This document shows, piece by piece, positions 1-8,630 of a stretch of 64,000 nt of DNA. The notes under the pieces are model-generated. The model ran no database searches and had not been told where the DNA came from. It saw only the letters and a list, made by a program, of their open reading frames with translations. Each line of letters starts with the position of its first letter. The stretch's first letter is position 1. The position numbers were made by a program, and so were the translations under genes. Source of the DNA: Natronosalvus rutilus (GTDB lineage: Archaea > Halobacteriota > Halobacteria > Halobacteriales > Natrialbaceae); assembly GCF_024204665.1 (NCBI RefSeq), contig NZ_CP100355.1, positions 124,001-188,000 of the forward strand, in the 5' to 3' direction.

Positions 1-2
1 CA

Positions 3-596
3 GACCGATCGCCAACAGTGACCATCGAAACGAGCGACGTTGGGTACCGACTCTCCCTGATTTCGGGCGATCGGTACTTCCAGGAGGTGGCTCGCTTCGA
101 TCTCCGTGACCGAGACGGCGACTCCCAGTTCGGCTCGTTCTCCGCGGCCGAGAGCCACGCGGCCGAACGGTATCCGTGGGCGCAGGGCAACGCGAACTCG
201 TACCATTTCTCTTCGACGGCCAGTCCGAACCTCTACCTGACCGAGATCTCCCACAACCACGGCGAACTGTACAGCTACATCGACGGGGCGACCGAAGCCG
301 TCGCCCGCGAACACCAGTCGCTCGTCGTCTCGCGACTCCCGATCGAACACCAGAACACCTGGGAGCGAGACACCGTCGCGATCACCCTGAACCGAACTCC
401 CGGAGACGGTCCCGCGGAAGTCCGCGTGACCGACCTCGAGACCGGCGAACCGGTCGAGGCGACCGTTCGTCTCGATGGCGTCGCCGTCGGACAGACGGGG
501 AGCAACGGATACCTCTGGCTGGCGACGCCGGCAGGCGACTACGAAATCGAAGTAGAGACGGCAGACGAGACGGTGACGATCGCGCCGGCCACCTGA
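3..596 (+). CDS. C-terminal part of a haloarchaeal surface or pilin-like protein (5' end outside window)
   Basis: The frame is open to the first base of the window, so the true start lies upstream and only the last ~197 residues are visible. The final ~65 residues form a small beta-rich module (EPVEATVRLDGVAVG ... GDYEIEVE) of the PEGA or carboxypeptidase-regulatory kind, which often ends secreted proteins. The preceding part is rich in Ser, Asn, His and aromatic residues and I do not recognise it. A type IV pilin-like gene follows on the same strand 218 bases later, so an extracytoplasmic role is an inference from fold and context. No membrane segment lies in the visible part. Confidence 0.6.
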   Translation, partial: DRSPTVTIETSDVGYRLSLISGDRYFQEVARFDLRDRDGDSQFGSFSAAESHAAERYPWAQGNANSYHFSSTASPNLYLTEISHNHGELYSYIDGATEAVAREHQSLVVSRLPIEHQNTWERDTVAITLNRTPGDGPAEVRVTDLETGEPVEATVRLDGVAVGQTGSNGYLWLATPAGDYEIEVETADETVTIAPAT

Positions 597-814
597 TACC
601 TCGTCGCCACAGCCTTCTGTCCATCCAGTACCTCGAGAATCCCGTCGCGATAGTTCGTCGTCGATCTTCTACCTCGAGAAATCCATCCTACAGCAGGCCA
701 GTACCACCGGAAATCGGCGCGAGCGGTGCCACATAACTCGCTGCCTCGCCGTACCGATCTCTCGTGGAACAGTCGTGCAACCATTTATATTCAATAGCGC
801 GGCCAGGATGGCCC
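597..814. other. Intergenic region
   Basis: No convincing gene. A 15-base direct repeat of tacctcgagaa(a)tcc occurs at about 631 and 670. The only clear signal is the TATA box at 784-790 that serves the following gene. Confidence 0.4.
784..790 (+). promoter_or_regulatory. TATA box of the type IV pilin gene
   Basis: tttatat is centred 28 bases before the GTG at 815. That is the spacing expected of a leaderless haloarchaeal transcript, and it favours this GTG over upstream in-frame starts. Confidence 0.65.
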
Positions 815-1345
815 GTGTCCACGCCTCGATCCGTACCGGACGCTCGATCGGCTTCTCCGGCCGACCTGGAGAGCGGCCGCGATCGAGCCGTCAGCCCGCT
901 CGTCGGAACGATCTTGCTCGTCGCGATCACGGTCTTGCTGGCAGCAACCGTCGCGACGGCGATGGGGTCGCTCTCGCTCGAGTCCGACTCGAGCGCCACT
1001 GCAGCCATCGAGTTCGAGGTCGACGCCGACCGGAACGAACTCGTCTTCGAGCACGCAGGTGGCGACGCACTCGACGCTCGCGACCTGACGCTCGAGGTGA
1101 CCATCGACGGCGAACCGCTCGCCCACCAGCCACCGGTGCCGTTCGTCGGGGCGACGGGGTTTCGTGGCTTTCCCTCGGGCCCGTTCAACGCCGCGACCGG
1201 TCCGACCTGGACCGTCGGCGAGCGTGCGACGATTCGCCTCGCTGCGACGAACTCGCCGGCGCTCGCTGAGGGTGCTGTCGTGCGGGTTCGTCTCATTGAT
1301 GCGGACGGGACGGTCGCGCGGGTCGTGGCCGAGGTCTGCCGATGA
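815..1345 (+). CDS. Type IV pilin-like protein (Pilin_N / DUF1628)
   Basis: 176 residues if started at the GTG at 815, which sits at leaderless spacing from a TATA box. Residues ~20-50 carry the archaeal pilin signature: a charged stretch ending DRAVSPLVGTILLVAITV, where a prepilin peptidase (PibD type) would cut just before the hydrophobic helix. The rest is a beta-rich extracellular head (FEVDADRNELVFEHAGGDAL). Family knowledge implies assembly into an adhesive pilus or related surface filament. No pilus ATPase or platform gene is nearby, so it probably relies on machinery encoded elsewhere. A longer start at 764 adds an unlikely N-terminus ahead of the signal. Confidence 0.85.
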   Translation: MSTPRSVPDARSASPADLESGRDRAVSPLVGTILLVAITVLLAATVATAMGSLSLESDSSATAAIEFEVDADRNELVFEHAGGDALDARDLTLEVTIDGEPLAHQPPVPFVGATGFRGFPSGPFNAATGPTWTVGERATIRLAATNSPALAEGAVVRVRLIDADGTVARVVAEVCR

Positions 1346-1357
1346 CCACCGCGAGTT

Positions 1358-1411
1358 AGCAAACGACCCATAGCTCCAACAGTCAGCAAAAGACCCATAG
1401 CCCCAACGGTC
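1358..1411 (+). repeat. Two adjacent 27-bp direct repeats upstream of hisI
   Basis: Units 1358-1384 and 1385-1411 match at 24 of 27 positions; each runs agcaaa(c/a)gacccatag and on to (a/g)gtc. They fill the gap between the pilin stop and the hisI start at 1424, so they probably cover the hisI promoter. This looks like a tandem duplication of promoter sequence. Confidence 0.8.
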
Positions 1412-1423
1412 ATCGAAGCGAGT

Positions 1424-1903
1424 ATGACCGAACCGACTCCGGCCAGAGGCGGGAGCGGCAGGACTGGCGGGGCCGACGAGACTGGCCTCGAGGGGCGGAT
1501 CGAAGTTGACTTCGGCGACGACGGCCTCGTGCCGGCCGTCGCCCAGGACGCCGACTCCGGGGCGGTGCTGATGCTCGCGTACGTCTCGCCGGCAGCGCTC
1601 GAGGCGACCCTCGAGACCAGCACGGCCCACTACTACTCGCGGAGCCGCGAAGAACTCTGGGAGAAGGGGGCGACAAGCGGCCACACCCAGTCCGTCGAGG
1701 AGGTGCGCGTCGACTGCGACGCCGACGCCCTCCTGTACCTCGTCGATCAGACCGGCGGTGCCTGTCACACCGGCCACCGGTCGTGTTTCTACCGGACGAT
1801 CGAGGGCGACAATGTCGGCGAGCGAGTGTTCGATCCGAACGCGGTTTACGACAGTGAGGACGGCAACGAAATCGGCAACGAGGACACCAGCGAGGACGAC
1901 TGA
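1424..1903 (+). CDS. hisI: Phosphoribosyl-AMP cyclohydrolase
   Basis: 159 residues. The enzyme opens the adenine ring of phosphoribosyl-AMP, the third step of histidine synthesis, in the cytoplasm. Diagnostic motifs are present: a [19 protein letters not shown] segment (residues ~67-85) and the metal-binding [14 protein letters not shown] then [13 protein letters not shown] (residues ~96-127) with the conserved Cys ligands. The N-terminal ~25 residues and the acidic tail are haloarchaeal extensions. There is no HisE domain, so phosphoribosyl-ATP pyrophosphohydrolase must be separate. The following coiled-coil gene starts 7 bases after the stop, suggesting co-transcription. Confidence 0.95.
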   Translation: MTEPTPARGGSGRTGGADETGLEGRIEVDFGDDGLVPAVAQDADSGAVLMLAYVSPAALEATLETSTAHYYSRSREELWEKGATSGHTQSVEEVRVDCDADALLYLVDQTGGACHTGHRSCFYRTIEGDNVGERVFDPNAVYDSEDGNEIGNEDTSEDD

Positions 1904-1909
1904 CGAACG

Positions 1910-3079
1910 ATGCCAGATACCGCTCACGATCTGACGACGGGCGACGGATCGGACCCGAGAGCCGACGCCGACGCGGCGAGGGAGCGACTCGAGCGCGCCA
2001 GCGAGCGTCTCGAGGCCGCGAAGACGGCGATCGACGAGGCCGGCGGCCGCGAGACCGTCGAGACGGGGGCCGACGCCTACCGATCGGCCGCGAGCCTCCT
2101 CGACCGGTACGTGGACCTGGCGACCGGCACGGGGCGGGAGACGTTCAAACACTACATCAATCTCGAGGGCGAGTACTCGACGCTCGTCGAGGACTTGCCC
2201 GCGGACCTCCCCCACCGCGAGGCGTTCGAGGCGTCATTCGAGGCCGTCGACAAGCGTCGACTGCACGAGTCGGACTTCGAGAGCGCGGAATCGGCGCTCG
2301 GGCCGGCCGAACGCTTCGTCGACCTGCTCCAGGAGGAGGCCGCCGCCGAGGAAGAGGTGACACTCGCACGAAAGGCGGCGACCGACCAGCTCGACGCGCT
2401 TGAGGACGAGATCAGCGATCTCCAGCGACTGCGCTCGCTCGCCGACGCCGACCTCGAGGCCCCGGTGGACCGCCTTCGAGACCCCATCGAGGCCTACAAC
2501 GAGTCGATTCGGGAGGCCTTCGAGTCGTTTCTGTACGACCGGTCTGCACGGACGGTGTTCGACCTGCTCGAGCGCAGTCGGCTCCGGCCGTTCGTCGACT
2601 TCGAAACGCCGCCGCCAGAGCTGCGCGAGTACGTCGAGGACAACGACGCGGGCACGTACTCGATCCCGGAACTCCTTGAGTACGCCGAGTACTCCCGGTC
2701 GAAACTGGATCACTACGTCGATGACCCCGACGAACTCAAACGACGAATCGCCACCCGACAGACGTACCTCGAACGAATCGACGCGACGCCGCTAACGCTG
2801 TCGTGGCCGCCCGCGGACGCGACGACCCTGCGGTACGCGATCCGCGACCGGCGACCGCTGGTCGAACGCATCGGCGGACAGGAGCTCGTCGAGGGCTTGC
2901 TCGCGGTTCGGGAACGGACGTACGACGACGACTACGACCGACTGCAGACCGCCGCGAACGCACTCGACCAGCTCTCGGCGACGGAACGCGAGCGCCTCCA
3001 GCGTCGGGACATCGACGCGGAACTCGAGGGGATTCGAGACGCGCGCGAGGAACTCGAGGCGGCGCTCGCAGATGGGTAG
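1910..3079 (+). CDS. Coiled-coil haloarchaeal protein (DUF7118-like)
   Basis: 389 residues, acidic, without signal peptide or membrane segment. Long amphipathic helices rich in Arg, Glu and Leu lie at residues ~20-50, ~140-180 and ~345-388, typical of coiled coils; the middle (residues ~190-310) is more globular with a WPPAD motif. It starts 7 bases after hisI and probably shares its transcript. I recall this only as a conserved haloarchaeal family of unknown role, often beside hisI. No catalytic motif is visible. Its stop codon lies inside the first unit of a 17-bp tandem repeat. Confidence 0.75.
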   Translation: MPDTAHDLTTGDGSDPRADADAARERLERASERLEAAKTAIDEAGGRETVETGADAYRSAASLLDRYVDLATGTGRETFKHYINLEGEYSTLVEDLPADLPHREAFEASFEAVDKRRLHESDFESAESALGPAERFVDLLQEEAAAEEEVTLARKAATDQLDALEDEISDLQRLRSLADADLEAPVDRLRDPIEAYNESIREAFESFLYDRSARTVFDLLERSRLRPFVDFETPPPELREYVEDNDAGTYSIPELLEYAEYSRSKLDHYVDDPDELKRRIATRQTYLERIDATPLTLSWPPADATTLRYAIRDRRPLVERIGGQELVEGLLAVRERTYDDDYDRLQTAANALDQLSATERERLQRRDIDAELEGIRDAREELEAALADG

Positions 3080-3182
3080 CGGTCGCGGACGGGTAGAGCT
3101 CGTAGATAAGGAGCGTTCGCAGATGAATTCGATTGCAGATGGATAGCGTTCGCAGACGGTAGTACTGGCAGACGGATAGCCC
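3066..3182 (+). repeat. Degenerate 16-17 bp minisatellite, about seven copies
   Basis: Units begin near 3066, 3083, 3100, 3117, 3133, 3150 and 3166. The consensus is tcgcagayggrtagcgt. The first unit contains the stop codon of the preceding gene (tag at 3077-3079) and the array fills the gap toward the UspA gene. Copies differ by substitutions and a few one-base indels, so the array is old. Confidence 0.75.
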
Positions 3183-3255
3183 TCGAGCACGGCGACCGCC
3201 CCGACGACACGAAGATCCGCGAGGATTTTTGACCGCGGCGCTCGACCGTTCAGAC

Positions 3256-3660
3256 GTGAGTCGACACCTCCTCGTCGCTATGGACGACTCCGAGCCGGCC
3301 AGAACGGCTCTCAACTACGCGCTCTCAGCGTTTCCGGAGTCGAAAGTCACAGTGGTCCACGTCGTCGACGACCTCGAGGCGGGCTACGGCGGCGGGCCGA
3401 CCGCGGAGGCGGCCCGCGACCAGGACGAACCCGCGTTCTTCGCGGACGTCCGCCGACTCGCCGAGGGCCACGCGGGTGACGTCGCGCTCGAGGTGCTCGA
3501 GGGGACCCCCGTCGACGCCATTCTCGAGTACGTGCGCTCGAACGATGTCGACGGCGTCGTCGTCGGGAGCGAGGGCCGTTCCGGCGTCTCGCGGATGTTG
3601 CTGGGGAGCGTCGCCGAAGGCGTCGCCCGGCGTGTCGAGGTTCCAGTGACGATCGTCTGA
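3256..3660 (+). CDS. Universal stress protein (UspA family)
   Basis: 134 residues from the GTG at 3256. A single Usp domain: the strand SRHLLVAMDDS at the start, VTVVHVVDD near residue 38, and the C-terminal nucleotide-binding signature GSEGRSGVSRMLLGSVAEGV (G-x2-G-x9-G-S), which marks the ATP-binding subtype. Cytoplasmic, with a general role in stress survival known from the family. The upstream in-frame start at 3229 adds nine residues before the conserved strand and overlaps a T-rich promoter-like stretch (gaggatttttgacc), so I prefer 3256. It is a monocistronic gene between a minisatellite and the HPP gene. Confidence 0.9.
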   Translation: MSRHLLVAMDDSEPARTALNYALSAFPESKVTVVHVVDDLEAGYGGGPTAEAARDQDEPAFFADVRRLAEGHAGDVALEVLEGTPVDAILEYVRSNDVDGVVVGSEGRSGVSRMLLGSVAEGVARRVEVPVTIV

Positions 3661-3735
3661 CTCGAGACCGGGACCGGACTCGTCGTCCACCCTGCGCGTC
3701 GTTCCGATACGGTCGGATTTCGAGTACGCAGTGAA

Positions 3736-3754
3736 TGCTATAGATTTTATAGCA
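3736..3754. promoter_or_regulatory. Dyad element tgctata-N5-tatagca (copy A)
   Basis: A perfect inverted repeat with 7-base arms around gattt, centred about 74 bases upstream of the HPP gene start. The same core (CTATA-N5-TATAG, sometimes imperfect) recurs near 15344 and 52668, each time 65-110 bases before a start codon. It looks like the operator of a dimeric regulator; the regulator is unknown. Confidence 0.5.
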
Positions 3755-3790
3755 GCGTCGTTCTCGACCGGAGGGCGAAACCGGCGTTCC

Positions 3791-3799
3791 TTTTTATCC
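3791..3799 (+). promoter_or_regulatory. TATA box of the HPP gene
   Basis: tttttatcc is centred about 25 bases before the ATG at 3819, which supports that start over the overlapping GTG at 3816. Confidence 0.55.
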
Positions 3800-3818
3800 G
3801 CAATCAAAATGACGGGTG

Positions 3819-4295
3819 ATGGACGACCGCGTGGGGACGACGCTTCACACCGGCCTGTTACTCGCCGTGACCGGCACGCTCGCGTGGCTCTCCGGACTCC
3901 CCCTCCTCTTTCCGAGCCTGGGCCCCTCGGCGTTCGTCCTCGCGCTCTTCGAACGCAGCGAGGCGACCCGTCCGCGGCGCGTCGTCGGCGGCCACCTCAT
4001 CGGCGTCGTCGCCGGACTGCTCGCCTACCACGTCGTCGCCGGCGACTCCGCCATGACCGTCGCGTACGAACCCGGCTCGCTCGAGGGACTGCGCCTGGCA
4101 ACCAGCGGCGTGCTCGCGACGACGGCCACCGCGGGCGGGATGCTCGCGACGGATACCCGTCACCCGCCCGCGTGCGCGACCACGTTGATCGTCTCGCTGG
4201 GGCTACTCTCGACGGTCCTGGAGGGGGCATTCATCGTGCTCGCAGTAGCGGTGCTGGTCGGGGTCCACCGATCGATACTGCTGGCGACGAACTGA
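3819..4295 (+). CDS. HPP family integral membrane protein
   Basis: 158 residues, nearly all hydrophobic, with about four membrane helices. It contains the name-giving motif of the HPP family: DTRHPPACATTL near residues 110-121, and the earlier SLGPSAFVLALFE element. HPP proteins are putative transporters; some plastid and cyanobacterial members are linked to nitrite uptake, but the substrate here cannot be read from sequence. The TATA box is at leaderless spacing, and a dyad motif lies ~70 bases upstream. It converges with the HTH regulator gene, with 36 bases between stops. Confidence 0.85.
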   Translation: MDDRVGTTLHTGLLLAVTGTLAWLSGLPLLFPSLGPSAFVLALFERSEATRPRRVVGGHLIGVVAGLLAYHVVAGDSAMTVAYEPGSLEGLRLATSGVLATTATAGGMLATDTRHPPACATTLIVSLGLLSTVLEGAFIVLAVAVLVGVHRSILLATN

Positions 4296-4331
4296 CACCG
4301 ATTCGACGGAGGCCCACGCGTTCGAATCCGA

Positions 4332-4979
4332 TCACTCGAGCGCGCTCTCGACGAGGCGTCGCTCGGCCTTTCGCAGGTGTTCGCCGACGGTACTCGGCGC
4401 ACACTCGAGGACGGCCGCGAGGTCTTCGTGGCTCGCCGTTCGCGGCACGTCGTAGTAGCCGTGCTCGAACGCGGCGGCCAGAACCTCACGCTGACGAGCG
4501 GTCAACGCCCGGCCGCCCACGAGCCGATCGGCGCGGTACGGGCCGACCTCGAGAATCGTCGCCTCGAGCGGGTCCGGAAGGTCGGTGAGCGTCGTCGAGA
4601 GGTCCGTCTGGGTGCCGACGACCGTCATCTCGACGCTTCCGTCCGCCCGGAACGTCGCCGGCAGCAGGACGACGAGGCTCTCGCGGGTGAGTCCCTCTCG
4701 AAGCGCGCCGACTGCCGCCGGCGCACGAAACCTGACGTAGGCGAACACCGATCCCGCTTCGGCGCTGGCGACATCCCACTCCAGAACGTCGGACTCGGCC
4801 TCGAGGACGCTGCGGACGGCTGCCGCGTTCCCGTCGATCGAGAGCGAGTACGTCGGCGCGTCGGTGTCGGCGACGCCGCCCGCGAGCAGGTGAACCGCGT
4901 CGACGTCCTCGTGGGCCGCAAGGGCCGTCACGGGCGTCTCCGGACCCGACGCAGCGATACGAACGCGAGCGTAGTGCAT
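4332..4979 (-). CDS. HTH-10 (bacterio-opsin activator-like) transcription regulator
   Basis: 215 residues. The C-terminal ~60 residues form the HTH-10 module of Bat-type haloarchaeal regulators: LTARQREVLAAAFEHGYYDV, then SHEDLAAVLECAPSTVGEHL and a final recognition-type helix. The N-terminal ~150 residues are the usual mixed alpha/beta sensory half, with no PAS or GAF motif that I can see. It probably regulates a nearby or metabolic operon. Its start faces the divergent P450 gene with 84 bases between starts, so P450 control is possible but unproven. Confidence 0.85.
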   Translation of the reverse strand: MHYARVRIAASGPETPVTALAAHEDVDAVHLLAGGVADTDAPTYSLSIDGNAAAVRSVLEAESDVLEWDVASAEAGSVFAYVRFRAPAAVGALREGLTRESLVVLLPATFRADGSVEMTVVGTQTDLSTTLTDLPDPLEATILEVGPYRADRLVGGRALTARQREVLAAAFEHGYYDVPRTASHEDLAAVLECAPSTVGEHLRKAERRLVESALE

Positions 4980-5063
4980 GAGGGAAAGTGCTCGCTAATC
5001 ACATATAAACTACCGTGTCAAACCGGCACCAGGGATACGCCTCGAGCGGCGTCACGCTCGAGT

Positions 5064-6362
5064 ATGAACGAGTCGATACCCGAACCCGTCGGCCTCCCGC
5101 TGCTTGGAAACGCGCTGTCGATCGGTCGGGATCCGTTCGGGTTCGTCGAGGACGCCGTGGCCGACCACGGCCCGGTCTTCCGTGTCTCCGTGCCGGGGCT
5201 CTCGTTCGTCTGCTACGCAGAGCCCTCGCTAGTCGAACGGGTCCTCGTCACCGAGCGCGACCGCTACGAGAAGGACCCCCGCGAACGGAATCTGCTCGGC
5301 CCGCTCCTGGGCGCCGGCCTCCTGACCGCGCGAGGTGAAACCTGGGAGCGCGGGCGCAAGCAGGTCCAGCCAGCGTTCTACCCCGGTCGACTGCGGGCGT
5401 ACGGCGAGGTCATGCTCGAGCGAACGGACGGGTTCGTCCAGCGCTGGTCTGACGGCCAGCGCGTCGACGCGTACGAGTGGGCGCGAGGGCTCACCCTGTC
5501 GATCGTCGGGTCGGTCGTCTTCGGCGTCGATGGCGTCGAGGAGATGCGGACGATTTCCCGCGCCGCTGACGCCATCACGGGCCGGTTCGAACCCTTGAGC
5601 GTGACCCTCGAGGTCCCGCTCTGGGTGCCGACGCCGGCGAACCGTCGCTACCGACGAGCCGTCGACGACCTGGACGGCGTCATCGCGGATCTGCTCGACC
5701 GTCGACGGGCGTCGCCGGGTTCCGGAGACGACCTCTGTGCGACGCTACTCGCGGCGGCCGACGATGGTGCGATGTCGGACGAACAGGTCCGCGACCACCT
5801 CCTCACCATGCTGCTCGCCGGGCACGAGACGACCGCTATCGCGCTCACGTGCGCGATGGCGTTGCTGGCGACCCACCCGGACGAGCAGGCGCGCGTGCTC
5901 GAGGAAGTGCGCGAACCGGAGACCGTCGACGCCGGCACCGCGTTGCCTCGCACGGACCGGGTGATCCGGGAGACGCTTCGGCTCTACCCGCCGACGTACC
6001 TCCTCTTCCGGCAGGCGATCGCTGACGACGAGGTCGCCGGCTACGAGATTCCGGCGGGAACGAGGATCTGCCTGCCTCAGTGGGGAATTCACCGGGACGA
6101 ACGCCTGTTCGACGCGCCCCGTTCGTTCCGTCCGGATCGGTGGCTCGACCCCGACGCGTACCCCGACTTCGCGTACTTTCCGTTCGGCGGCGGGCCGCGC
6201 GCCTGTATCGGCCGCCGATTCGCCCTCCTCGAGTTACGACTCGCGCTGGCGACGATCCTGCGGACGGTCTCGCTCGAGGCGACGCCGGAAACCGAGTGGT
6301 CACCGACGCCAGCACTGACGTCTCGCCCGGACGGTCCCGTCTGGGTTCGTGTCCGTAGCTAG
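5064..6362 (+). CDS. Cytochrome P450
   Basis: 432 residues, soluble class I-like P450. Hallmarks are the heme loop FPFGGGPRACIG with its Cys ligand (residues ~370-381), the I-helix oxygen-activating motif AGHETT (~252-257), the K-helix ExxR (ETLR, ~304-307) and the FRPDRW region. It would use molecular oxygen and an external redox partner to hydroxylate a hydrophobic substrate. No ferredoxin or reductase gene is adjacent and the substrate is unknown. The ATG at 5064 gives the canonical N-terminus (PEPVGLPLLGNAL); the frame continues upstream but only antisense to the regulator gene. Confidence 0.95.
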   Translation: MNESIPEPVGLPLLGNALSIGRDPFGFVEDAVADHGPVFRVSVPGLSFVCYAEPSLVERVLVTERDRYEKDPRERNLLGPLLGAGLLTARGETWERGRKQVQPAFYPGRLRAYGEVMLERTDGFVQRWSDGQRVDAYEWARGLTLSIVGSVVFGVDGVEEMRTISRAADAITGRFEPLSVTLEVPLWVPTPANRRYRRAVDDLDGVIADLLDRRRASPGSGDDLCATLLAAADDGAMSDEQVRDHLLTMLLAGHETTAIALTCAMALLATHPDEQARVLEEVREPETVDAGTALPRTDRVIRETLRLYPPTYLLFRQAIADDEVAGYEIPAGTRICLPQWGIHRDERLFDAPRSFRPDRWLDPDAYPDFAYFPFGGGPRACIGRRFALLELRLALATILRTVSLEATPETEWSPTPALTSRPDGPVWVRVRS

Positions 6363-6393
6363 CCGGGACGTACCACGTCGCTGCGTTCTCGCC

Positions 6394-7326
6394 TCACCAC
6401 TCCTCGAGCAGCGGGTACGCCGCGTGCTGGGCCGCCGAGAGCAGGACCCGATCCTTCTCGTAGCCGTGCGCGATCGACTCGACCATCCCGTCGCTGTCGG
6501 TCAGGGGCACCTGGCGGACGGTCGTGCCCCGTTCGTCGACCTCGAGGACGAGTAGGGCATGGGGAAACGAGGAGACGGCCGGAACGGTGAGTTCCCGAAC
6601 GCCACCGCTCGATTCGATCGCCGGAAAGTGGAGGTGACCGGTGACGACCAGTCCGACGTCGTGGTCGGCGAGCACCTCGAGCAGCGGTTCGGGGTTCGAG
6701 AAACCGGGGACACGCCCCTCGACGGGTAACTCGTCGCGCCAGCGCTCGTAGAGTTCGCCGGTCGCGGGGAGGTTGTGGTGGATGGCGACGAGCGTCGCGT
6801 CGGCGGGCGTCGTCTCGAGCGTCTCGTCGAGCCACATCAGCGTCTCGGCGTCGACGCGTCCGTCCCAGGTCTCGGCGGGCGAGTCGGGTTCGGCGGCGTG
6901 GCTGTCGAGACCGATCACCTCGAGGTCGCCCACGCGAACCCGGAACGGGAGGCCATCGGGCGTGTAGCGCGCCTCGAAAGCCTCGATCGGTAGCGACTCG
7001 CGTTCGTCGAAGGTCGTCGGTTCGTCGTGGTTGCCCGGAATCGCGACCGTCGGCGGGTCGAACGTCGCGAGTTCGTCGAAGCGATCGAACTCCGTCTGCG
7101 TCCCGTTTCGCGTCAGGTCGCCCGCGAGGAGGACGCCGTCGACGTCGCGCTCGTTGACGCACCGGACGGCAGCCCGGAGGTGGCGCTCGGTCCGGTGAAA
7201 GACCTTCCACGTGCCCGTGGCGTCGGTCGCCAGGTGCACGTCCGAACCCACCGCGAGCGTTGTCGGCTCCGGGGTTCGTGGGCGCTCGAGGCGAGCCAGC
7301 AGTTGGCCGGCGTGGAGGCGAGCCAT
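6394..7326 (-). CDS. Calcineurin-like metallophosphoesterase
   Basis: 310 residues. All five metal-site blocks are visible in order: GSDVHL (D, H), AGDLT (D), GNHDEP (N, H), AIHHNL (H) and TGHLHFP (H, H). The likely chemistry is two-metal hydrolysis of a phosphodiester or phosphomonoester; the layout resembles cyclic-nucleotide phosphodiesterase-type (CpdA-like) members, but the substrate cannot be assigned. Cytoplasmic, with no signal peptide. It converges with the P450 gene (31 bases between stops) and its start faces the beta-propeller gene. Confidence 0.9.
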   Translation of the reverse strand: MARLHAGQLLARLERPRTPEPTTLAVGSDVHLATDATGTWKVFHRTERHLRAAVRCVNERDVDGVLLAGDLTRNGTQTEFDRFDELATFDPPTVAIPGNHDEPTTFDERESLPIEAFEARYTPDGLPFRVRVGDLEVIGLDSHAAEPDSPAETWDGRVDAETLMWLDETLETTPADATLVAIHHNLPATGELYERWRDELPVEGRVPGFSNPEPLLEVLADHDVGLVVTGHLHFPAIESSGGVRELTVPAVSSFPHALLVLEVDERGTTVRQVPLTDSDGMVESIAHGYEKDRVLLSAAQHAAYPLLEEW

Positions 7327-7473
7327 CGTGCTGGCGAACCACGAGGAGCGGGATAACGCTTCGCGCGGGAGCGGTCGTTCGGACAGTCTCTAGGACGGTC
7401 GAGACTCGAGACGCCAGCGTGGACCTCGAGCGTTCCGTCGGTCTTATCGTCCCCGCCTCACATGCATCGAGCA

Positions 7474-8580
7474 GTGACCGAGTGGAACCAGTACCGCGGC
7501 GACGAGCGCAAGACGGCTCGACTCGAGGTGGACGCGAGCCTCGAGGGACTCCATCGAAAGCCCGTCGAGCGATGGACGGCCGACCTCCGAGGGCCCGTCG
7601 CCTGTCCGCCAGTCGTCGATCGAGACGGCGTCTACGTCGCCACGACGGAGGGAACCGTCACCGCGCTCGACTTCCAGGGCCGGCGGCGCTGGGTGTACGA
7701 AACGGACGCGTCGACGCACCTGACCCCCGCCGTCGACGGCTACGTCTACTGCTGTCTCGAAGACGCGCTGGTCGCACTCGAGGCCGAGACGGGCGACCCT
7801 GTCTGGACGCGCGAGGCGACGGAGCTCTACACGACGCCGCCGACGCTCGCGGGCAACCTGCTGCTGGTGGGAGACGCCGAGGGTATCACCGCGATCCACG
7901 CAGAGACGGGCGAAGCGATCTGGACGAACGACCTCGAGGCTCCGCCAGTCGGCGCCATCGCCGTCGACGACGAGCGGGTGTACGTCGCAGTCCAGGACGA
8001 GTCGGTCTCCGCGATGGACCTCGACTCGGGCGAGGATGTCTGGCGCGTTCCGGCCGACGGAGTCGTCGTCGGCGGCCCGACGCTCGCGGACGACCGCGCC
8101 TACGTCGCCGACGAGAGTGGGACGGTCCTCGCGCTCGACGCGGAGACGGGCCAGACCTGGTTCACCTACAAAATCGACGGGGCGTTCACCTTGGCGCCGA
8201 CTGTCCTCGAGGGCGCGGACACGCTCTTCGTCGCCGCCGACGACGACACCCTCCACGTGACCGACACGACGTTCGGCAATCGCAAACTCCGCGGACTCCT
8301 GTTCTCGAAGCCCGGCCTCCCGCTCGACGACACGCCTGCCACCGATCCGATCGTGGTCGGCGACACCGTCCTGGTCGGCGACCAGTCGGGCGGCCTCTAC
8401 GGCGTAGACACCGACGGTCCGGACTTTCGCTGGCACCTTCCGCTCGAGGCGGGAATCGCGAGCACGCCCGCGCCCGCGTTTGAGGTGGACTCGTTCGACA
8501 ACGAACCCTCGAGCGTCCGCCTGTTCATCGGGGACGAGGTGGGTCGACTTCGCTGTCTCGCGTGGGACGCCGATCAGTGA
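7474..8580 (+). CDS. PQQ-like beta-propeller protein (cytoplasmic)
   Basis: 368 residues made of repeated beta-propeller blades, each ending in a motif such as ALEAETGDPVW, AIHAETGEAIW or ALDAETGQTW. There is no signal peptide, so unlike the quinoprotein at 33312 it should stay in the cytoplasm; a scaffold role is more likely than a quinone enzyme. The GTG at 7474 lies 29 bases after a TATA-like tcttatc (7442-7448); an ATG at 7462 is the alternative. It stands alone and ends 160 bases before radA. Confidence 0.85.
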   Translation: MTEWNQYRGDERKTARLEVDASLEGLHRKPVERWTADLRGPVACPPVVDRDGVYVATTEGTVTALDFQGRRRWVYETDASTHLTPAVDGYVYCCLEDALVALEAETGDPVWTREATELYTTPPTLAGNLLLVGDAEGITAIHAETGEAIWTNDLEAPPVGAIAVDDERVYVAVQDESVSAMDLDSGEDVWRVPADGVVVGGPTLADDRAYVADESGTVLALDAETGQTWFTYKIDGAFTLAPTVLEGADTLFVAADDDTLHVTDTTFGNRKLRGLLFSKPGLPLDDTPATDPIVVGDTVLVGDQSGGLYGVDTDGPDFRWHLPLEAGIASTPAPAFEVDSFDNEPSSVRLFIGDEVGRLRCLAWDADQ

Positions 8581-8630
8581 ACGTTCGTCGAAATCTCCTC
8601 TTTCGCTCACACCCGTCGGCGCGCGCCATC

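Noticed and set aside
791-2215. A 474-residue minus-strand frame across the pilin, hisI and coiled-coil genes
   Set aside because: It is antisense to three well-supported genes, has low-complexity composition and no recognisable domain; high GC leaves long antisense frames open.
3066-3182. CRISPR array
   Set aside because: Units are 16-17 bases, directly adjacent and degenerate, with no spacers.
4377-5063. In-frame extension upstream of the P450 start
   Set aside because: It is antisense to the HTH regulator and lacks P450 features; the canonical N-terminus begins at 5064.
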